64,000 nt of DNA, from NCBI GenBank assembly GCA_022575985.1, contig JAKSXM010000228.1:1240001-1304000 (forward strand), written 5' to 3'. Positions 59,466 to 64,000 of the stretch are shown piece after piece; position 1 is the first letter of the stretch; each line of letters begins with the position of its first letter. The notes under the pieces were generated by a model. The model ran no database searches. It worked only from the letters and a program-made list of their open reading frames with translations, and was not told the origin of the DNA. Made by a program: the position numbers and the translations under genes. This stretch comes from Anagrus nilaparvatae (Eukaryota; Arthropoda; Insecta; Hymenoptera; Mymaridae).

Positions 59466-59682
59466 TATCCCCACTAGAGACCTTCGCCCGAAAAACCGTC
59501 CTCACTTAGTAGTAAATACATCCTCAAACCACACCTATAATAACTCTTCCCTTGTATTCATGCTTTCCTTTTGGAACTCCTTACCTGAAGAAATACGTTT
59601 GTCGACTTCAATTGATGCTTTTAAGTGCAACCTCCATCAACACCTCCTTGAGATCGACAAACGTAGTTCTAATATTCAATAA
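59466..59682 (+). pseudogene. C-terminus of the same non-LTR ORF
   Basis: Continues the frame broken at 58326: PTRDLRPKNRPHLVV, FWNSLPEEIRLSTSIDAFK and LHQHLLEIDKR, then TAA at 59680. WNSLPEEIR and the following FK...L motif are the usual end of such ORFs. Followed by a 3' UTR with TGTACAATCCTGTACGATAC and poly(A). Confidence 0.75.
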
Positions 59683-59965
59683 ACTATACTTTTCATTAAC
59701 CTCAAAGATTAAATTAATTTCCTAAAGCGCCTCGCCTCTAATCTATTTACCCTTTTCCTTAACTCTAAACTCTTATTCCAAAAATTTTAAATTCCTTCAA
59801 ATTTTAATATTGTTAAAAAAATTTTTTTAAATTTATCATGTTAAAAATTTAAATTTTATAATCATGTGTAACCAACTTATTACATTTTCTCTTGTACCTC
59901 TTTAACTTTGTACAATCCTGTACGATACTCAATTTAATAAAAAAAAAAAAAAAAAAAAAAAATTT

Positions 59966-60696
59966 ATTGTTTATCCCTCAGACTTATCACCTATTGTATT
60001 TAGTACACTATGTACGAAATTAAAAAAATTTCATTCCGTATCCAATAAAAATAACTTTTTTTAGAGTCTTGCATTTTTTAGCGATTTATGAAATTTTATT
60101 GGAGAAACTCTTAGATCAATCAGAGTTCCGAATATTTATTAGTCACTTATCAAAGAGTTTGTAATTTTAAAAAATTTTTTGTGCAAAGAACATGTTTTTG
60201 ATTAAATTCAAAATAGAGAAATATATAGACGATTTTCTTGATTGTTTGTTTAAACAATTGCAATTACAAAAAAATAGGTTTTATAAGTCACAAAGTTTTC
60301 ATATAAGCTCTAAATATTATAAATTTTTAACTAGCCTCTTTTCTATTATAAGGCCAGACAAAATATATTTTTATCACTGTCCTCGTAATCTCGCTCGTAA
60401 TCTTATATCTTGAAAATATATCAAGAAAATGAGATGAGTAAAGAATGTTTGGAAACTTTATAAATAATAACTCATCACGCAAAAAAAAAGAATATTTAAA
60501 TTAACCTCAACGAATTTAGTAAACACAAATTAATAAATATTGGTAAATATAACCAAAAAATTAGTAAATTCTACTAAAAAATTGAGGTTTTAGCTTTATA
60601 AACAAATTTTATTAGTAAATATTACTAAAAATTTATAGTGACTTTTAACCACACTAAAGATAGTAAACAAAATTGTTATTTTGGTCATATTGACTA
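59966..60696. other. Duplicated block and A+T-rich spacer
   Basis: Up to about 60250 it is the right part of the 49800-50090 paralogue. Near 60505-60530 lies CCTCAACGAATTTAGTAAAC, inverse of sequences at 19858 and 28137. The frame at 60192-60413 is unsupported. Confidence 0.5.
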
Positions 60697-60816
60697 TTGG
60701 TTCCTCATAGAGGAACCATTGTGATCGGTCAAAATTTTTTTCTGATTTTTTGGCATATAAGCACGTTTTGAGACCTCAGGAAGCTAAAAAACCGGTTTTT
60801 AAAAAAAGTCTGTATT

Positions 60817-60855
<39 letters not shown>

Positions 60856-62188
60856 ATGTATGTATATATGTATGTATGTATGTTGCACTGTAACCGGTGA
60901 TATTTCACAACCAGGGTGACATTAATACCTAATTTTTCAAAATTTTTTTCACCAAAAAATCTCGAGGTACTTTTTCTTTTTTTTAATTTGGATGTAATAC
61001 CTCATTTATTTCCATGAAAGTACTAATATCTAGAAGTATCGTTTTTACTCGATATCTCGAATCTTATAATTTATTTTTTGAAAATTTTTTTCTTAAAATT
61101 TTTTTCACCAAAAAATACTAAAAATACCAATTTTTTTTTTCTTTATGGACGCAGTACTTAAATTATTTCTGTGGAAGTACTAGTTTTAGAAATATCATTT
61201 ATAGTAATTTTTTGGACCTGATACTTAATTTTTTCAAAATTTTTTTCTCAAAATTTTTTTCGCCAAAAAATACAAAAAACGCCAAATTTTTTTTAATTTT
61301 AGGATGCAGTACTTAAATTTTTCCTATGAAAGTACGAATATCTAGAATTATCGTTTGTAAAGGATTTCTCCATCTCATAAGTAATTTTTCGATATTTTTT
61401 TTTTTTTATTTTTTACATAAAATAATTAAAAAAATACCATAATTTTTTTTTTTTTTTGGACGTAGTACCTCATTTTTTTCCATGAAAGTACTAATATCTA
61501 GAATTATCGTTTTTACTCGTTATCTCCAATCCGATACCTAATTTTTCAAAAAAAATTTTTTTAAAAATTTTTTACATAAAAAAATTAGAAAAAAAAATAG
61601 AAAAAAACAATTTTTTTTTTTTTTTTAAGACTCAGTACTTAATTTCTTTCTATGAAAGTATGAATATCTAGAATTATCGTTTAGGATTTCTCTATCTGAT
61701 ACGTAATTTTTCGAAATTTTTTTTCTCAAAATTTTTTGCATAAAAAAATTTAAAAAACACCATAAATCTTTTTCTTTTTGGACCTAGTACTTAATTTATT
61801 TCTATGAAATTACGAATATCTAGAATTAACGTTTTTACTAGGTATCATTTTTGTTCCTCAATTTAAACATAGCAAAAATTTTTTCTTTATTCCTACAGCT
61901 GTGTAATTATGTCTTCAAGATATAACTACACTCGAACTACACCAGCTACACCAAAAACTGTCTAGCAGACATAATTATCATAAAAGAAGATTATGACTAG
62001 TGTAGAAAAATCTTCTTTTTTTTTATGTAAAAAACCTAATTTTTTCCATGAGATGTTAAACTAACCGTATCAAGGAAACGATCATTCTTAGTTTTTCTTA
62101 TGACATTATACTTTGTTAGATAAAATAGACCATTAAGAACATTTTGTTATTGCTAATGAGGAACCATAGTGCCAATTACTTGGCAGCG
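60697..62188. mobile_element. Hairpin-ended repeat element with internal tandem units, copy 2
   Basis: Starts TTGGTTCCTCATAGAGGAAC after a TA and ends TGAGGAACCATAGTGCC...TTGGCAGCG. A (TG)/(TATG) microsatellite lies at about 60819-60882. About six tandem units with CCATGAAAGTACTAATATC or a variant follow. The last 350 bp (61850-62130) differ from copy 1. Non-coding. Confidence 0.6.
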
Positions 62189-62523
62189 TTTTTTTATATG
62201 CGTGATCCCTTTTTCTTGAGATATTTTCAAGAATCTCAAAATGTGATTTGCAAAGATAATGATAAAAATAGATTTTTTTAAAACCCTGAAATTGGGACTC
62301 TGGCCTTAAATTATCATGGTTAGTAAATAAATAATGGAAAAGAGGCGAGTTGAAATTTTTTGATAATTTACAAACAATCACTCTTTTTACTTTTAACGAT
62401 GAGTTATAAAATAAAAATAAGTTTTTGTTTTTATTCTTTGCTATTATTTTCCTTGCAGAATATTTTTTTTTAATTTTCTAATGTTAAAAAGATATTAAAC
62501 TAAATATGGGTGATTTTTTTTTT

Positions 62524-62735
62524 TGCTCTACGAGCAGGGTTGACACATGTAATTTTTTACATGTAATTTTTTACATGCGTCTAGGTGAGAATGCGTTACG
62601 CAATATCTAGGGCCGGGCCCTAGATTATGTCGGATTCCATGCTTAGCATGTTTACCGACTAAACTCACCCCCCTTAATGCCTTATGCAAGTCAACCCGGA
62701 ACCGTTTAACAGATTACATCAGGTTGACTTAAGGC
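62524..62735. other. G+C-rich nested-hairpin block
   Basis: An outer pair GGTGAG (62584-62589) / CTCACC (62664-62669) encloses hairpins TGCG-TTA-CGCA (62592-62602), ATCTAGGGCC/GGCCCTAGAT (62605-62625), and GTCGG (62629-62633) / CCGAC (62655-62659) holding ATGC-TTA-GCAT (62639-62649). GCTC-TAC-GAGC lies upstream near 62525 and AAGTCAACC (62688-62696) / GGTTGACTT (62722-62730) downstream. No ORF. Identity unknown. Confidence 0.5.
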
Positions 62736-63003
62736 CATGTATCCTCTCTATCAGAAGATCCTTTCATATCAGTTTCTGTTTTCTTTATAATATTCGATTT
62801 TTCTTTTAAATATTATGATGAAAACAGAATCCTAGCCTCAACGTGGTGAAGAGTTTTAAATCTGTATATATTTACGAAAGTATTTTCATACTATGAATAG
62901 CGTCTATATCAAGTCTATATACAGTTATGAAACTCTTACTCGAGCGGCGAAAAAATATGGGTGATATATTGAATACTATTCATGATAATTTAAATTTCTA
63001 GTT
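62736..63003. other. Non-coding stretch
   Basis: Mixed-composition sequence continuing from the hairpin block to the next repeat element. No ORF, RNA or repeat end recognised. Confidence 0.4.
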
Positions 63004-63130
63004 TTGGTTCCTCAATGAGGAACCATTGTGATGAGTCAAATTTTGGTTTTTGATTTTTTGGCATATAAGCACGTTTTAAGACCTCAGGAAGCTAAAAAAC
63101 CGTTTTTAAAAAAAAGTTTGTATGTGTACT

Positions 63131-63162
<32 letters not shown>

Positions 63163-63502
63163 ATCGGTGATATTTCACAAACATTATGGAATTAAGACCT
63201 AATTTTTTTTTCAAACATTTTTTTACCAGAAAATCTCGAGGTACTTTTTTTTTTTTTTTTAATATGGATATAATATCTAATTTATTTCCATGAAAGTACT
63301 TATATTTGAAAATATGGTTTTTACTCGATATCTCAAATCTGATAATTAATTTTTTGAAATTTTTTTCCAAAACTTTTGATAAATAAAAAAAACTTTTAAA
63401 AGTTAATAGAAATGAGTGTATGATTGCGTGCTTGTAATCTGTGGCATATTGAAGTATTAAGCTCATTGCTTGAGGAACCTTAGTGCCAGCTAGTTGGCAG
63501 GG
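63004..63502. mobile_element. Hairpin-ended repeat element, short copy 3
   Basis: TTGGTTCCTCAATGAGGAAC to CCAGCTAGTTGGCAGGG, with a (GT)n tract at about 63122-63162 and only one internal unit. Inserted into sequence paralogous to 16930-16950 (AGTATTTTTTAAGTAG). The minus frame 63092-63466 runs through the repeat and is not a gene. Confidence 0.65.
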
Positions 63503-63889
63503 TATTTTTTAAGTAGTCGAGTATTGAAAATTCAGTATTTTTTATAAAAAATAAATTATGGGTAAAATATTGTTGATAAAAATAATTTTTTTATTATTAA
63601 ATGTCAATCACAGGATACAGAGAGATTCAAAAAAAAAAATTAAATATGAAGAGATAATGCCTGTATTTTTGTTTTTTTATTAACATCTTATGAACATTTT
63701 TTCAATATTTTATAATTCTTAATAAAGTACAATCTTTTAATTATTACAAATACGTCAAAATTTTTTAAATTTAAAATGAATGCAATACATAAAACTTTAA
63801 AAAATTTTTTAGATTATTAAATGTGCTTAGAATAATTTTTATTTTTAGACTAATATCCTGCTTATAATTTAAAAAACAGTATAGCTTAC
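63503..63889. repeat. Paralogue of 16930-17330 and 51880-52130
   Basis: Contains ACAGAGAGATT, GAGATAATGCCTG and TACAAATACGTCAAAATTTT blocks shared with the DNA next to gene A's left element and downstream of G. It marks another unit of the cluster. No gene. Confidence 0.5.
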
Positions 63890-64000
63890 GTCTTAGCAAA
63901 ATAAACAATAGTCACCTAATTTTACTTATCACTTCTTGAATTACTTATAGAATTATTCAAATATAGTATTCGTCATTTATTTCGTCCTTCACGTCAGCCA
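63890..64000 (-). CDS. Start of a ninth zinc-finger gene: 3' end of its tail exon (partial)
   Basis: Plus-strand 63950-64000 matches gene G's tail region base for base except a few changes (TTTATTTCGTCCTTCACGTCAGCCA). On the minus strand it reads ...LADVKDEINDEYYI then TGA (about 63954-63956). The remainder lies beyond the window. Here VKDE is kept, where G has a change. It belongs to family 2; whether the gene is intact cannot be judged. Confidence 0.55.

Larger units (their letters stand above)
57529..59962 (+). mobile_element. 5'-truncated non-LTR retrotransposon with nested palindrome
   Basis: Begins inside the reverse transcriptase and ends in about 23 A. The flanks (GCATTTATT on the left, ATTTATTGTTTATCCCTCAG on the right) correspond to the unoccupied paralogous site at about 49790-49810 (CATTTATTTTTTCCCCTCAG). 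About 1.3 kb of element remains, interrupted by the 1139-bp foldback element at 58327-59465. Confidence 0.8.

Noticed and set aside
62584..62669. Nested hairpins as a tRNA
   Set aside because: No T-loop GTTCRA consensus or 7-bp acceptor pairing; the internal stems do not match cloverleaf dimensions.

Overview
The window is A+T-rich eukaryotic DNA with a nuclear tRNA-Val gene type, short introns of about 65 bp, Penelope-like and non-LTR retroelements, many foldback/MITE-type repeats, and a tandem array of C2H2 zinc-finger genes. This fits an arthropod, most likely an insect. I cannot name the species; a parasitoid wasp is only a guess.

Layout. Positions 1-17400 are mostly non-coding repeat and foldback DNA (long palindrome 7623-9004, MITEs at 11258-11674 and 13603-14368), with one orphan exon-like island near 4020-4215. 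A 2.4-kb element with roughly 0.5-kb inverted termini lies at 17435-19858. From 20.2 to 56.8 kb there are eight minus-strand C2H2 genes, called A-H from left to right here. They fall into three sequence families: 1 = A, C, E; 2 = B, G; 3 = F, H. D has a family-2 front and a family-3 back. A ninth gene starts to appear at the right edge (63.89-64.0 kb). Two identical tRNA-Val(AAC) genes sit in a duplicated block. Retroelement remnants (Penelope 47.66-49.57 kb, non-LTR 57.53-59.96 kb, a short non-LTR tail at 37.15-37.51 kb) and a hairpin-ended repeat family with internal tandem units (50.4-51.8, 60.7-62.2, 63.0-63.5 kb) fill the rest.

Shared gene architecture: a non-coding 5' exon; one large exon encoding 6-16 C2H2 fingers and a linker containing a conserved NQ(Y/N)-(F/L)-x-R core; a phase-1 intron; then a short acidic tail exon with several psi-K-x-E (SUMO-consensus) motifs such as IKEE, VKEE, VKDE, VKYE and IKKE. 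In D the tail exon has become a tandem array of five extra 138/141-nt cassette exons, each phase 1-1 and bounded by GT/AG sites. They could be included or skipped without changing frame. H carries one such extra exon.

The cluster shows birth and death in progress. D is a recombinant. B appears to have moved its tail acceptor 6 nt. E lost its start codon (ATG to ATA) but is otherwise open. G lost its promoter and 5' exon, took a TA-flanked foldback element in its splice donor, has a frameshifted tail and has several broken fingers. I infer, without proof, a lineage-specific DNA-binding gene family with SUMO-dependent output, analogous in organisation to the KRAB or fish FiNZ zinc-finger clusters, embedded in and damaged by the mobile elements it might regulate.
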